DNA from: Oscillospiraceae bacterium
Lineage (GTDB): Bacteria; Bacillota; Clostridia; Oscillospirales; Acutalibacteraceae
Assembly: GCA_031290595.1 (NCBI GenBank)
Contig: JAITNG010000206.1
Location: 1-37,824, forward strand
Reading direction: 5' to 3'
DNA: 37,824 nt
The number at the start of each line of letters is the position of its first letter. The first letter of the stretch is position 1. The position numbers and the translations under genes were made by a program. The notes beneath the pieces were generated by a model that was given only the letters and a program-made list of their open reading frames with translations, ran no database searches and was not told the DNA's origin. Below are positions 16,829 to 26,616 of the stretch, one piece after another.

Positions 16829-19444
16829 ATGCTGGAAAAAATCAGGATCAAAGAGGTGGCCATTCAGTTGGGAACCACCAACAAGGATATTGTGGATCTG
16901 CTGGCCAAGTATTTCGACGGCCTGCGCAACCTCAATTCCATCCTGCAAGAGGCGGAGTTGGATGTGATCTTTGAACATTACACCCGCGCCCTGGCGGTGG
17001 AGAGCTTCGACAGCTACTTCGCGCTGATGGAACACAAGCCCAAGGCGCCCTCGGCGCCTGAGGCAGCGCCCGTGGCGGAGGAGAACGCGCCCGCAGCGGC
17101 GGCGGAACAAACGCCGCCCCCGCCGGAAGCGCCCGCCCAACCGGCGGCGGCTGCACAGCCCGCCGCAAAACAGCCGAATGCACCGCAGACCCCGCCGGCG
17201 GCGCAGCAGCCCAGGGGGGGCAAGCCGCCGCAAAAGCAGCCCAACCAACCCCAAGGCCAAAATCAAAACCAAAGCCAGAACCAGCAGCGCAGGGGGAAAC
17301 CCACCAGCGCGGAGCGCGAAGCGAGCCTGGCGCTGGCCAACGCTGCGGCGGCACGCCGCCAGGGGCAGCAGGGGCAAGCACAGCCCGGCGCGGCGCAGCA
17401 GCCGCCCAAAAAGAAGAAAGAAGGCGTGGCGACGACGCCCCAATCGCGCACCAAGGGCGAAGCGCGGACGGTGGATACCCGTTCGGGCACCGTCAACCTG
17501 GAAAAATACAACGAGCGCTATGAACAAATTGCGCCCGGGCAGCAGAATGCAAAGAAGACGGATACCCAGACCAACAAGCAGAAGCTCAACCAAAAATCCC
17601 GTCAATACCGTAGGCAGGGGATGCGTTCTTCCCACAGGGAAACCGAATCCGAACGTCTGCGCCGCATCGCCGCCGAGCGTGCGCGTAAACCCCAGCTGGT
17701 GATCCGCGTGGGGGAAGAAATCACGGTCAGCGAGCTGGCGCTGCTGCTCAAACGCACCGCCACCGAGGTGATCCAGAAGCTCTTTGGTTCCCTTGGCGTG
17801 ATGGCGGCGATCAACGACGCCATCGATTATGACACAGCGGAGCTGGTGGCGCAGGAACTGGGCGCACGGGTGGAGCGCGAGGTCATCGTGACGATTGAAG
17901 ACCGGATCATTGACGACAGCGTGGATAGCGACGAAGCATTGCAGCTGCGCGACCCGGTGGTGGTGGTCATGGGTCACGTGGATCACGGCAAGACTTCGCT
18001 GCTCGATGCGATCCGCGACACCGCCGTGACCGAAACGGAAGCGGGCGGCATCACCCAGCACATCGGCGCATATAGAGTCGATTGCAACGGTAGGCAGATC
18101 ACCTTCCTGGATACCCCTGGCCATGCGGCGTTCACCGCCATGCGTGCGCGGGGCGCCCAGGCGACCGATATTGCCATCCTGGTGGTGGCGGCGGATGACG
18201 GCATCATGCCCCAGACGGTGGAGGCCATCAACCACGCCAAGGCGGCGGGGGTGGCCATCGTGGTGGCGATCAATAAGATGGATAAACCCGGCGCGGAGCC
18301 GGATCGCGTCCGCCAGCAACTGACGGAATACGAATTGGTGGATGAGCAGTGGGGCGGCGAAACGATCTGCGTCCCGGTTTCGGCCAAAAGCCGCGAGGGG
18401 CTGGAACAATTGCTGGAAGCCGTGCTGCTGGTGGCTGAAATGCGCGAACTGCGCGCCAACCCCAACCGCGCCGCAAAGGGCGTGGTCATTGAAGCCAGGC
18501 TTGATAAAAGCTGCGGCCCCATCGCCACGGTGCTGGTGCAAAACGGTACGCTCAGAGCGGGCGACATCATTGTTGCGGGCGAGAGCGTGGGGCGCGTGCG
18601 CGTTATGACGGACGACAAGGGCAAGCCCATCACAGAGGCCGGCCCCAGCGTGCCGGTGGAAATCATGGGTATGGCCGAAACCCCGCACGCGGGCGATTCC
18701 TTTGACGCCGTGACGGATGAACGCCTGGCGCGTGAGCTGGTGGAACAGCGCAAGCACAGCGCCAAGGAGGAAATCTTCCGCCTGAACGAGCGCGTGACGC
18801 TGGAAAACCTTTTCGATTCGCTCAAGGAAGGCGAGCGCAAGGACTTGAACATCATCGTCAAGGCCGATGTGCAGGGTTCCGCCGAAGCGGTGAAGCAAAA
18901 CCTGCTCAAGCTCAGCAATGAAGAAGTGCGCGTGCAGGTGATCCATTCCGGCGTGGGCGCGGTCAGCGAAAGCGATGTGATGCTCGCGGCGGCTTCCGGC
19001 GCGGTGATCGTCGGCTTCAACGTCAGCTCCGACCCCGTGGCGGCTTCCAATGCCGAACGCGACGGCGTGCAGCTGCGCACCTACCGCGTGATTTATAACA
19101 TGATTGAAGACGTGCAGGCCGCCGTGAAGGGGATGCTTGCGCCGAAATACCGCGAAGCCGCCATCGGCCGCGCCGAAGTGCGCCAGGTGGTCAAGATTTC
19201 CTCCGTCGGCAACGTGGCGGGGAGCTACATCCTCGACGGCAAAGCGCAGCGGGGCGCAAAGCTCCGCGTGCTGCGCGACGGCAAGATCATCGCCGAAGAC
19301 GAGATTTCCTCCCTGCGCCGCTTCAAAGACGACGTGAAGGAAGTCAACGGCGGCTACGAATGCGGCATCAGCCTGAACAAATACGCCGACTTCCGCGAAG
19401 GCGACATATTTGAGATGTATGTGATGGAGGAATACAGGGACTAG
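16829..19444 (+). CDS. infB: Translation initiation factor IF-2
   Basis: [25 protein letters not shown]...[42 protein letters not shown]...[33 protein letters not shown]...[10 protein letters not shown]; Ala/Pro/Gln-rich N-terminal linker. Confidence 0.98.
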   Translation: MLEKIRIKEVAIQLGTTNKDIVDLLAKYFDGLRNLNSILQEAELDVIFEHYTRALAVESFDSYFALMEHKPKAPSAPEAAPVAEENAPAAAAEQTPPPPEAPAQPAAAAQPAAKQPNAPQTPPAAQQPRGGKPPQKQPNQPQGQNQNQSQNQQRRGKPTSAEREASLALANAAAARRQGQQGQAQPGAAQQPPKKKKEGVATTPQSRTKGEARTVDTRSGTVNLEKYNERYEQIAPGQQNAKKTDTQTNKQKLNQKSRQYRRQGMRSSHRETESERLRRIAAERARKPQLVIRVGEEITVSELALLLKRTATEVIQKLFGSLGVMAAINDAIDYDTAELVAQELGARVEREVIVTIEDRIIDDSVDSDEALQLRDPVVVVMGHVDHGKTSLLDAIRDTAVTETEAGGITQHIGAYRVDCNGRQITFLDTPGHAAFTAMRARGAQATDIAILVVAADDGIMPQTVEAINHAKAAGVAIVVAINKMDKPGAEPDRVRQQLTEYELVDEQWGGETICVPVSAKSREGLEQLLEAVLLVAEMRELRANPNRAAKGVVIEARLDKSCGPIATVLVQNGTLRAGDIIVAGESVGRVRVMTDDKGKPITEAGPSVPVEIMGMAETPHAGDSFDAVTDERLARELVEQRKHSAKEEIFRLNERVTLENLFDSLKEGERKDLNIIVKADVQGSAEAVKQNLLKLSNEEVRVQVIHSGVGAVSESDVMLAAASGAVIVGFNVSSDPVAASNAERDGVQLRTYRVIYNMIEDVQAAVKGMLAPKYREAAIGRAEVRQVVKISSVGNVAGSYILDGKAQRGAKLRVLRDGKIIAEDEISSLRRFKDDVKEVNGGYECGISLNKYADFREGDIFEMYVMEEYRD

Positions 19445-19457
19445 GAGGTTTTGCTGA

Positions 19458-20735
19458 ATGGAAGAAAACTGGATTTGGAAGCCTGTAGCGTTTGATGAAC
19501 GATGGCTTGCATTGAACACAGAACAGATTGATCAAGTGACACCTGTTTGGTTTGAAAAAAGAGCTTCCATCAAAGAGAGCAACGAGGAACTCAAGGCCTT
19601 TTTCACGCGGATCAAGCGCAGGCAGGCGATAGAAACAGGGATCGTTGAAGGCCTTTACAGCCTTAGCCGTGGAGCGACGGAAACTTTTGTTATGCAGGGG
19701 TTTGCGGAAGATTATTTGCAGCATGGCGATTCCAACCTGCCCAACGATGAACTCTTGGCACATTTGAACGACCAATACGAAGCGCTGGATTGGGTGTTTG
19801 ATTTTATCAAAAGTGACCGGGATCTCAGCGTTGGATTTATCAAGGAACTGCACGCGCTGCTCACCTGCCACCAGGCAACGGCGGTGGGAATCACGCCGGA
19901 TGGGCAGCGGATTCAAATCCCGCTGCTTCACGGTGAATTTAAGGTGCGCCCCAATAATCCTATGCAGTCTGATGGAGCAATTGCCTGCTATTGTCCGCCT
20001 ATGCAGGTGGATTCGGAAATGGATGCCTTCATTTCTGTATATAGCAACGAAATGAAACAAGCACACCCCGTGGTTCGCGCAACATGGGCGCACTATACCT
20101 TTGTTACGATTCATCCGTTTCAGGATGGCAATGGCAGGATGGCACGGTTGGTTGCAAGTTTGATTCTGATACAGGGTGGATTGTTGCCGTTTGCTTTGGA
20201 ACGAACCCAACGCCCCCAATATTTTGCGGCTTTGGAAAAAGCCGATGCAGGCATCTACCAACCGCTGTTGGATATGTTGATTGCTGATCAATTGGAAAGT
20301 ATGGGGCCGGAAGTGGTAGCGCGGGCACTGGCAGGCAAGATACAAACCAGTGCGCAACTGCAAAAATTTGTTGCGCTGGAAGAAAAGCGAAAGGCAATCA
20401 ACGCATATTCCAACGATATTGCAGTTCAAAAAGCGGAGGCAGTTAATCTGCAGCTCCAAGCGGTTGGAACAGCGCGCAGTTTTAAGGGGGTTGAAGAACC
20501 ATCTATATATATAAATCTTATTACGCAAAGAAAATTCCAAATTCGCTTTACAAGCGGCATTGAGCGGGATACAATTGTCTTGCAATATGAGATGCGGGAA
20601 GCATTCCACTCCATTTCTACGGATGCGATTACTATCACAGCAGATATGGATGAAGAATCCGCAAAGTTGCTTGTTGAAGCGTTCATACAAAAGAAGCTGA
20701 CCTGCGCTTTGCAATTCATCTCTCAATCTTTATAG
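19458..20735 (+). CDS. Fic-domain protein (predicted AMP-transferase) with N-terminal inhibitory motif
   Basis: HPFQDGNGRMAR Fic motif; upstream TGIVEG fits the (S/T)xxxE(G/N) inhibitory-helix motif; GGACTAGGAGG RBS. Confidence 0.92.
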   Translation: MEENWIWKPVAFDERWLALNTEQIDQVTPVWFEKRASIKESNEELKAFFTRIKRRQAIETGIVEGLYSLSRGATETFVMQGFAEDYLQHGDSNLPNDELLAHLNDQYEALDWVFDFIKSDRDLSVGFIKELHALLTCHQATAVGITPDGQRIQIPLLHGEFKVRPNNPMQSDGAIACYCPPMQVDSEMDAFISVYSNEMKQAHPVVRATWAHYTFVTIHPFQDGNGRMARLVASLILIQGGLLPFALERTQRPQYFAALEKADAGIYQPLLDMLIADQLESMGPEVVARALAGKIQTSAQLQKFVALEEKRKAINAYSNDIAVQKAEAVNLQLQAVGTARSFKGVEEPSIYINLITQRKFQIRFTSGIERDTIVLQYEMREAFHSISTDAITITADMDEESAKLLVEAFIQKKLTCALQFISQSL

Positions 20736-20786
20736 ATTGTCTTACAGGAGCAGCTGCGACAGCGACTGCTTTAGAGGAGGTACAAT

Positions 20787-21185
20787 ATGCCCGGTTATCA
20801 CATCAACCGCGTGGCGGAGGACATCAAGCGTGAGCTGGTTGTTTTGCTGCGCGAAATGAAGGACCCGCGTTTGCATGGCAAGCTCTTGACCGTGGTGCGC
20901 GTGGCGCTGAGCGGCGACGGCTCCAGCGCAAAGGTTTACATCAGCGCAATGGAGGGCAAGACCGCCGCTGTGGAAGCCGTCAAGGCCTTGCAGAGCGGGC
21001 AGGGCTTTGTGCGCGGCGAAATCGGCAGACGGCTGCACCTGCGCAAAGCGCCCGAGCTGCGTTTTGTGGCGGATGACTCCATTGAAACAGGGACGCAGAT
21101 CCTGCGCATGATGGATGCGCTGGATATTCCGGCCGCAGATGAAACAGTCGAAGAAGGACAGGGAAATGCAAATGAAGCGGATTGA
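20787..21185 (+). CDS. rbfA: Ribosome-binding factor A
   Basis: HINRVAEDIKRELVVLLREMKDPRLHGKLLTVVRVALSGDGSSAKVYISAMEG. Confidence 0.93.
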   Translation: MPGYHINRVAEDIKRELVVLLREMKDPRLHGKLLTVVRVALSGDGSSAKVYISAMEGKTAAVEAVKALQSGQGFVRGEIGRRLHLRKAPELRFVADDSIETGTQILRMMDALDIPAADETVEEGQGNANEAD

Positions 21186-22146
21186 TGTGCGGCAGGCCGC
21201 CGAGCGCCTGCAAACAGCCCCCGCGCTGCGCATCCTGGTGCATAGCCACCCGGATGGCGACACGCTGGGCTGCGCCTTTGCCCTGGCGCGGGCGATGCAT
21301 TGGCTGGGCAAGGACGTTTGCGTGTTGAGCGAGGATCCGATCCCCGAAATGTTCGCCTTTATGGCGGCGGGTCTGCCCCAGCGGGAGCGGGAATACGGGC
21401 TGCTGGTCTGCGTGGACGTCGCCGACGAACATCTGCTGGGCAAACGCCAGGTGGAACGCTTTGGCGGGCGCATCGCCCTCAACCTGGATCACCATGCCAC
21501 CAACCCCCTCTTTGCCGCCGAAACGTGTGTGGACCCCGCTGCGGCGGCTGCGGCAGAGCTGGTTTGCGACGTCATCGATACGTTGGGTGTGCCGCTGGAT
21601 ACCGCCATGGCCTCCTGCCTGTATGCCGGGATTTCGACGGACACGGGCTGCTTCCGCTATTCCAACACCACCGCCCGCAGCCACCGCTGCGCCGCGCGGT
21701 TCATGGAACTCGGTACCCCCGCTGCGGAGCTGGACAGGGCGTTTTTTGAAACCAAAACCAAGACCTGCGCGGCGTTGGAGCGCATGGCGTTTGAGGGTCT
21801 CCGCTTTTATTGCGGCGACCGCGTGGCGATGATCGTCGTCACACAGGCGATGTTCCGCAAAAGCGGTTCCAACGAAGAGGAGTTCATCAAGCTCGTGCCG
21901 CAAACCCGGCAGATTGAAGGTGTGCTGGTGGGTGTTTCCATACGGGAACGCGAGGACGGCAGCTTCAAAATCTCGCTGCGCAGTCACGCGCCGGTGGATG
22001 CAGCGGAAATTTGCGCCCGCATGGGCGGCGGCGGCCACGCCAGAGCGGCAGGTTGCGCCAGCGAAAAGCCCCTGGGGGCAACAGTGGAAGAGATTGTGGG
22101 GTATATTGACGAGGCGTTGCAGGGGGTTGGCAAGGAATTCTGCTGA
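21166..22146 (+). CDS. nrnA: DHH-family phosphoesterase (NrnA-like oligoribonuclease/pAp phosphatase)
   Basis: ILVHSHPDGDTLGCAFALARAM...VCVDVADEH...LNLDHHATN...YAGISTDTGCFRYSNTT...GGGGHARAAG. Confidence 0.92.
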   Translation: MQMKRIDVRQAAERLQTAPALRILVHSHPDGDTLGCAFALARAMHWLGKDVCVLSEDPIPEMFAFMAAGLPQREREYGLLVCVDVADEHLLGKRQVERFGGRIALNLDHHATNPLFAAETCVDPAAAAAAELVCDVIDTLGVPLDTAMASCLYAGISTDTGCFRYSNTTARSHRCAARFMELGTPAAELDRAFFETKTKTCAALERMAFEGLRFYCGDRVAMIVVTQAMFRKSGSNEEEFIKLVPQTRQIEGVLVGVSIREREDGSFKISLRSHAPVDAAEICARMGGGGHARAAGCASEKPLGATVEEIVGYIDEALQGVGKEFC

Positions 22147-22161
22147 GGGGAGGGACATTGC

Positions 22162-23286
22162 GTGGGAAAAACGGAGCGGGATGTGTATATTTGCGCAACA
22201 TACTATCACATTCTTATCGCAGCGATTAAAGGTTTGCGGGCAGAGGAAAAGCCGGATATTGTGATTTGCGATTTGCTTACAGATGACAACAATTGTGAAG
22301 CTGTAGCCAACAATATCCGATGCAGTCAGATTTTTCGCAATGTGACCGTGTTCCCGGAACTCAAGATTCGACTCTTTTTGGGGAAGGGAAGAATCCCAAA
22401 TATCTGCTGGGGAACTGCAAGGCATGGACAACCATTGGACGGATGGGAACCTCTTGAAAATCTTCCAATCAAACACCTATTAGCTGACCACATCTTAATC
22501 AAAAAAGCAATCAAGGAATTTCAGCTGAACGAATATGCATTCCAGAACTATCGCAATGTCTATGCTTTTGCTGATCAACTGTTTGCCAGTGTTTATTTGC
22601 GTTATACAAAAACTGCGTATCACATCATTGAAGACGGGCTTGATCATTACAAGAATGTGTTTAAGTATTGTACGTTTTCATATAATAAAACGCTCCGGGA
22701 AAAGATTCTGTCGCCATTGCTTGAAGTGCATTATATCCATGGAAAATCAAAATACACGAAGAGCGTTGAGGTCAACGACGCGGAAGGCATTGTCCCAATT
22801 CCACCCCCAAAAGTGCACGTTCAACCGAAAGCAGCGCTGTTTTCCGCTTTGCATTCAGACGAAAAGCAAAAACTGCTGCGGCTTTTTACGGATGGATATG
22901 ATTTTTCAGTTCCTGAAAGTTTGAATTGTATATTATTGTTGACAAGTCCATTTGTTGAAGATGGACTTTTAGCTACGCAGGAACAGCAGATACAGCTTTT
23001 TCGTGAAGTGCTTAACACCACCTGCGGGGGGGGGCAAACAGTCATTCTCAAGCCTCACCCGCGTGATTTTGATGGCGATATTTACCGCGAAGCATTTGCA
23101 GGTCAAAATGTGATTGTGATGGAAAAGAATATCCCTGTTGAAGTGCTTCTCTTTTTAGAGGGCGTGCATTTTGCGAAGAGTGTCACTGTTTTGTCTACTG
23201 CATTGGCACAGTTGGACTTTGTAGAAGAAAAGATTTCTCTTGGTTTCGATTGGCTGAACGCATGGAAGGAGAGAAACGGCGCATGA
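22162..23286 (+). CDS. GT52-like sialyltransferase/polysialyltransferase-type glycosyltransferase
   Basis: (D/E)(D/E)G-type motif AYHIIEDGLDHYKN and HP motif VILKPHPRDFDG; N-terminal VYICATYYHILIA; ATGA-coupled to a CMP-sugar synthetase gene. Confidence 0.7.
   Translation: MGKTERDVYICATYYHILIAAIKGLRAEEKPDIVICDLLTDDNNCEAVANNIRCSQIFRNVTVFPELKIRLFLGKGRIPNICWGTARHGQPLDGWEPLENLPIKHLLADHILIKKAIKEFQLNEYAFQNYRNVYAFADQLFASVYLRYTKTAYHIIEDGLDHYKNVFKYCTFSYNKTLREKILSPLLEVHYIHGKSKYTKSVEVNDAEGIVPIPPPKVHVQPKAALFSALHSDEKQKLLRLFTDGYDFSVPESLNCILLLTSPFVEDGLLATQEQQIQLFREVLNTTCGGGQTVILKPHPRDFDGDIYREAFAGQNVIVMEKNIPVEVLLFLEGVHFAKSVTVLSTALAQLDFVEEKISLGFDWLNAWKERNGA
23026..23034 (+). repeat. Homopolymeric G9 tract inside the sialyltransferase-like CDS
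   Basis: acctgc GGGGGGGGG caaaca read directly. Confidence 0.95.
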
Positions 23287-23936
23287 AGATAGTCGCATTT
23301 GTTCCATTGAAGCTCAATAACGAACGGCTTCCGGGTAAGAATCTGAAACCGTTTTTGGATGGACAGTCGCCGCTGTCGCTTACGCTTGCAATGCTGCAAA
23401 GGGTTCATTTGGTGGATGAGGTGTATGTGTTTTGTAGTTCAGGCAGCCTTCGTGACCAGATACCGGATTCCATACGTTTTATCCAAAGAAGCGCAGAATT
23501 GGATTCGGCAACAACGACCGGTAACGATCTTGTACAGGCGTTTGCGCAAGTTGTGGAAGCAGATATTTACGTTAAGATGCACGTGACGGCTCCCTTTATT
23601 GAACCCGCCAGCATTGAACGCGGAATCAACGCACTGCTGAACGAGGGTTATGATTCGGCTTTCCCGGTAACAACGCAACATGAATTCCTTTGGATAGGCG
23701 GTAAGCCGAATTACAACACAAAGCATATTCCGCGGACGCAGGATTTGATGCCCTTTCATATTGAAACCACAGGATTTTATGTTTATAAAAAAGAAGTGCT
23801 TTGTCGATGCGACAGCAGGATCGGCACAAAACCGTTCCTGATTCCAGTATCCAAGATCGAAGCAACCGACATCAACGATCCTATTGATTTCGATATTGCA
23901 AGTGCGATTTATAGCCAGGTCATCCTTAAACGCTAA
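23283..23936 (+). CDS. CMP-N-acetylneuraminate/nonulosonate cytidylyltransferase-like protein
   Basis: MKIVAFVPLKLNNERLPGKNLKPFLDGQSPLSLTLAMLQRV...QRSAELDSATTTGNDLVQAFAQVVEADIYVKMHVTAPFIEPASIERGI; NeuA/PseF-like signature. Confidence 0.85.
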   Translation: MKIVAFVPLKLNNERLPGKNLKPFLDGQSPLSLTLAMLQRVHLVDEVYVFCSSGSLRDQIPDSIRFIQRSAELDSATTTGNDLVQAFAQVVEADIYVKMHVTAPFIEPASIERGINALLNEGYDSAFPVTTQHEFLWIGGKPNYNTKHIPRTQDLMPFHIETTGFYVYKKEVLCRCDSRIGTKPFLIPVSKIEATDINDPIDFDIASAIYSQVILKR

Positions 23937-23943
23937 TACACCC

Positions 23944-23985
23944 GCCCCCGCATCGGCCATTGACGGCTGGTGCGGGGGCTTATTA
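23944..23985 (+). terminator. Rho-independent terminator after the nonulosonate pair
   Basis: GCCCCCGCA ... TGCGGGGGC stem followed by TTATTAT. Confidence 0.7.
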
Positions 23986-24011
23986 TATGCGCCAAGCGGC
24001 GAGCAGCCCCC

Positions 24012-24995
24012 CTACACCTGCTGCGTCACCCCGCTTGCGTTTGCCTTGTAGCTGGCTTCGATCATCTTCGTCATCACCAGCGCATCTTCCAGGCCGAGGC
24101 CTGCGGGCGCATCGACGCCCGCAAGGCAGGCTTCCACAAACTGCCGCAGCGGGGCTGGTTTGGCTGCGGGCAGCTCTTCCTGTGTGACCGGGCGTAGGCC
24201 TACGCCTTCGCTGCGCAGGTTTTGCGCCAGTTCGTTGCCGCGCAAGTAGACCGCGCCTTCCGTGCCGTAGACTTCGAGCAGATCCGGCACGCCGTTGGTG
24301 AGGAAGCCCGTTTCCATCGTGCCGAGGATGCCGCCGGGGAATTCCGCCAGGGCGATGGCGTTTTCATCCGAAGATGTGCCTTCGGGGTTGTTGAGCAGCG
24401 CCGTCAGGCGGGTGGGTGCGCCAAAGAGCCAGGCCAGGATGTAGACCGGGTGTGCGCCCAAATCCATCAGTGCGCCGCCGCCGGTCATGGCGGTGTCGAA
24501 CCAATAGGCCGGCAGCCAGTTGTCGCTCACGCCGCTGTGGCTCCTGCGGAAGCGCGCCCCCGTGACCTTGCCCAGCGCCCCGGATTCCACCAGCGCCTTG
24601 ATGTAAAGCGCTTCCGGGCTGCATTTGCAGGGGAGCGAAATGGTGAAAGTCACCTTGCTTGCCCGGATCGCCCGGCAAAGCGCCGCGCATTCCACCGCGC
24701 CGGGGGTCAGCAGCTTTTCGGTGAAGATGTGCTTCCCGGCGGCGGCCGCCTTGGCCAGCAACGCGGCGTGCATCGTGGTGGGCGCACCGCAGGCAACGGC
24801 GTCAATGTCTTCACGCGCAAGGAATGCGTCATAGTCCGCCTCAAACGCAACGCCCAGTTTTTCCGCCCATTCCTGCCCCCGTGCGGGCAGCTCATCCCAA
24901 ACGGCGGTGATCTCGGTTTCCTCCCAGGTATCCAAATCCTTTGCATAGCCCGGCGCATGAACGTGCCAAAAACTGATCAACCCAATGCGAAGCAT
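24012..24995 (-). CDS. Gfo/Idh/MocA-family oxidoreductase
   Basis: MLRIGLISFWHVHAPGYAKDLDTW...DAVACGAPTTMHAALLAKAAAAGKHIFTEKLLTPG...GGGALMDLGAHPVYILAWLFG. Confidence 0.92.
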   Translation of the reverse strand: MLRIGLISFWHVHAPGYAKDLDTWEETEITAVWDELPARGQEWAEKLGVAFEADYDAFLAREDIDAVACGAPTTMHAALLAKAAAAGKHIFTEKLLTPGAVECAALCRAIRASKVTFTISLPCKCSPEALYIKALVESGALGKVTGARFRRSHSGVSDNWLPAYWFDTAMTGGGALMDLGAHPVYILAWLFGAPTRLTALLNNPEGTSSDENAIALAEFPGGILGTMETGFLTNGVPDLLEVYGTEGAVYLRGNELAQNLRSEGVGLRPVTQEELPAAKPAPLRQFVEACLAGVDAPAGLGLEDALVMTKMIEASYKANASGVTQQV

Positions 24996-25104
24996 AGCGA
25001 TGTTCCTTCCTATCATATGAAAATACAGGTACGGCCAAAATGATACCACAAAACGGGGCAATCGTCAATCTAATATTTTTGCGTATAAACCCCGCGCTTT
25101 TCGC

Positions 25105-25133
25105 TTGCATTTTGTGGCAAGCTGTCGTATAAT
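25105..25133 (+). promoter_or_regulatory. Sigma-A-type promoter upstream of the TPR gene
   Basis: TTGCAT, 17-nt spacer, TATAAT. Confidence 0.6.
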
Positions 25134-25164
25134 GTTTCCATCAGGCAAATGAAGCGATAAAGGG

Positions 25165-26523
25165 GTGGGGCGGGTGTTGGAAACATTGAAAACACTTTGG
25201 CTGGAGAATTGGAAAATCATCGTAGGGGTTGTTGTAGTCGTGCTGGGATTGATTACGACCTACATTACGTTGAAAACAGCACAGGTAAATCACAAGGCAG
25301 CAAAAGAGAAGGCAGCAGCAGAGAAGCAGGAGCGCGAAGAACGGCAGAAGCGCGAAGCGCAGCAAGCGCAGCCCGCCGCCCCGCCTGAAATCAAGCCAGC
25401 CAAGCCAAACTTTGCCTTCAACCAAGGCGAAGCCTTTTACGAAAAAGGCGATTACAAAAATGCGCTGGTGGCGTTCGAGAAATCCGTGGCAGTATATGAA
25501 GCCGACGAAAACGCGCAACCCATCGATCTTGCAAAGGCATATTATTTGGCAGGGGTGTTGCATTATGAACTTGGGGAATATGATGCAGCATATAAGCGCT
25601 ACATCGCAGCAGAGGGCATTTATAAAAATGACGCGAATGCGAACCAGTTGGAACTGGGAGCGATTTATACTGCCCACGGCAACGTGTATGAAAAACAGGG
25701 CAAGTGGGATACGGCGCTTATTTGGCACAAAAAAGCGTTGTCTGTTGACGAGAAAATATTGGGAACAGGAGATTTATATACGGCAACGGACTACAACAAC
25801 ATTGCGGTAGTGTATAAAAAGCAAGGTGAATATGAAGAAGCGTTGGAATGGCACCGCAAGGCGCTGGTTGTTCGCGAAAAGGTATTGGGCAAAGAACATC
25901 CAAGCATCGCAGCGAGCTATAACAACATTGCGGTTGTGTATGATGAGCAAGGCAAATATGAAGAAGCCCTGGAATGGTACAGCAAGGCGCTGGTTGCAAA
26001 AGAAAAGGCATTGGGCAAAGAACATCCAAGCACCGCAATGACCTATGGTAACATTGCGATTGTGTATAAAGAGCAAGGCAAATATGAAGAAGCGCTGGAA
26101 TGGTACCGCAAGGCTTTAGCTGTTTGCGAAAAGGCATTGGGCAAAGAGCATCCAGATACCGCAGCAACCTACAACAACATTGCGAATGTGTATGAAGAGC
26201 AAGGCAAATATGGAGAAGCGCTGGAATGGCACCACAAGGCGCTGGTTGCAAAAGAAAAGGCATTAGGCAAAGAGCATCCAAGCACCGCAGTGACCTACAA
26301 CAACATTGCGAATGTGTATGATGGGCAAGGCAAATATGAAGAAGCGCTAGAACTATCCGTAAAGGCCTATCGCGTTGGTGTTGTTAAACTGGGCGAAGAT
26401 CACCCATACACACAAACGTACCTTAACAATATGCGTAACACCTACGCCCGCTGGCGCGCCGACGGCACCCCGCCTTTTGAAGCCTGGTTGGCTGCGCAGA
26501 TGAAAGACAACATTCTTTCGTAG
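25165..26523 (+). CDS. Membrane-anchored TPR (kinesin-light-chain-like) repeat protein
   Basis: N-terminal TM (IIVGVVVVVLGLITTYITL), coiled charged linker, then 42-aa repeats YNNIAVVYDEQGKYEEALEWYSKALVAKEKALGKEHPST. Confidence 0.92.
   Translation: MGRVLETLKTLWLENWKIIVGVVVVVLGLITTYITLKTAQVNHKAAKEKAAAEKQEREERQKREAQQAQPAAPPEIKPAKPNFAFNQGEAFYEKGDYKNALVAFEKSVAVYEADENAQPIDLAKAYYLAGVLHYELGEYDAAYKRYIAAEGIYKNDANANQLELGAIYTAHGNVYEKQGKWDTALIWHKKALSVDEKILGTGDLYTATDYNNIAVVYKKQGEYEEALEWHRKALVVREKVLGKEHPSIAASYNNIAVVYDEQGKYEEALEWYSKALVAKEKALGKEHPSTAMTYGNIAIVYKEQGKYEEALEWYRKALAVCEKALGKEHPDTAATYNNIANVYEEQGKYGEALEWHHKALVAKEKALGKEHPSTAVTYNNIANVYDGQGKYEEALELSVKAYRVGVVKLGEDHPYTQTYLNNMRNTYARWRADGTPPFEAWLAAQMKDNILS
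25885..26388 (+). repeat. 126-bp tandem coding repeats (42 codons) in the TPR gene
   Basis: TTGGGCAAAGA... recurs at 25885, 26011, 26137 and (TTAGGC) 26263, exactly 126 bp apart. Confidence 0.9.
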
Positions 26524-26616
26524 GCACAACATCGCCCGCTGTGGAATTCTTTCACCCCGCGCACCCTTTCTGCATACCATGGAACAGTATCATTTCGTGT
26601 GCAGGGAGGCTTCAGA

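Noticed and set aside
17212-17220. G7 run in infB considered as a second contingency tract
   Set aside because: Lies in the low-complexity linker of an essential gene; shorter and phase variation would be lethal.
16754-19519. 921-aa minus-strand ORF opposite infB
   Set aside because: Composition (His/Arg/Leu-rich) is that of the antisense frame of a GC-rich gene; infB on the plus strand is unambiguous.
25885-26388. Regular 126-bp repeats considered as a CRISPR array
   Set aside because: Repeats are coding, in frame, 42 codons long and match TPR units; there are no short repeats with unique spacers.
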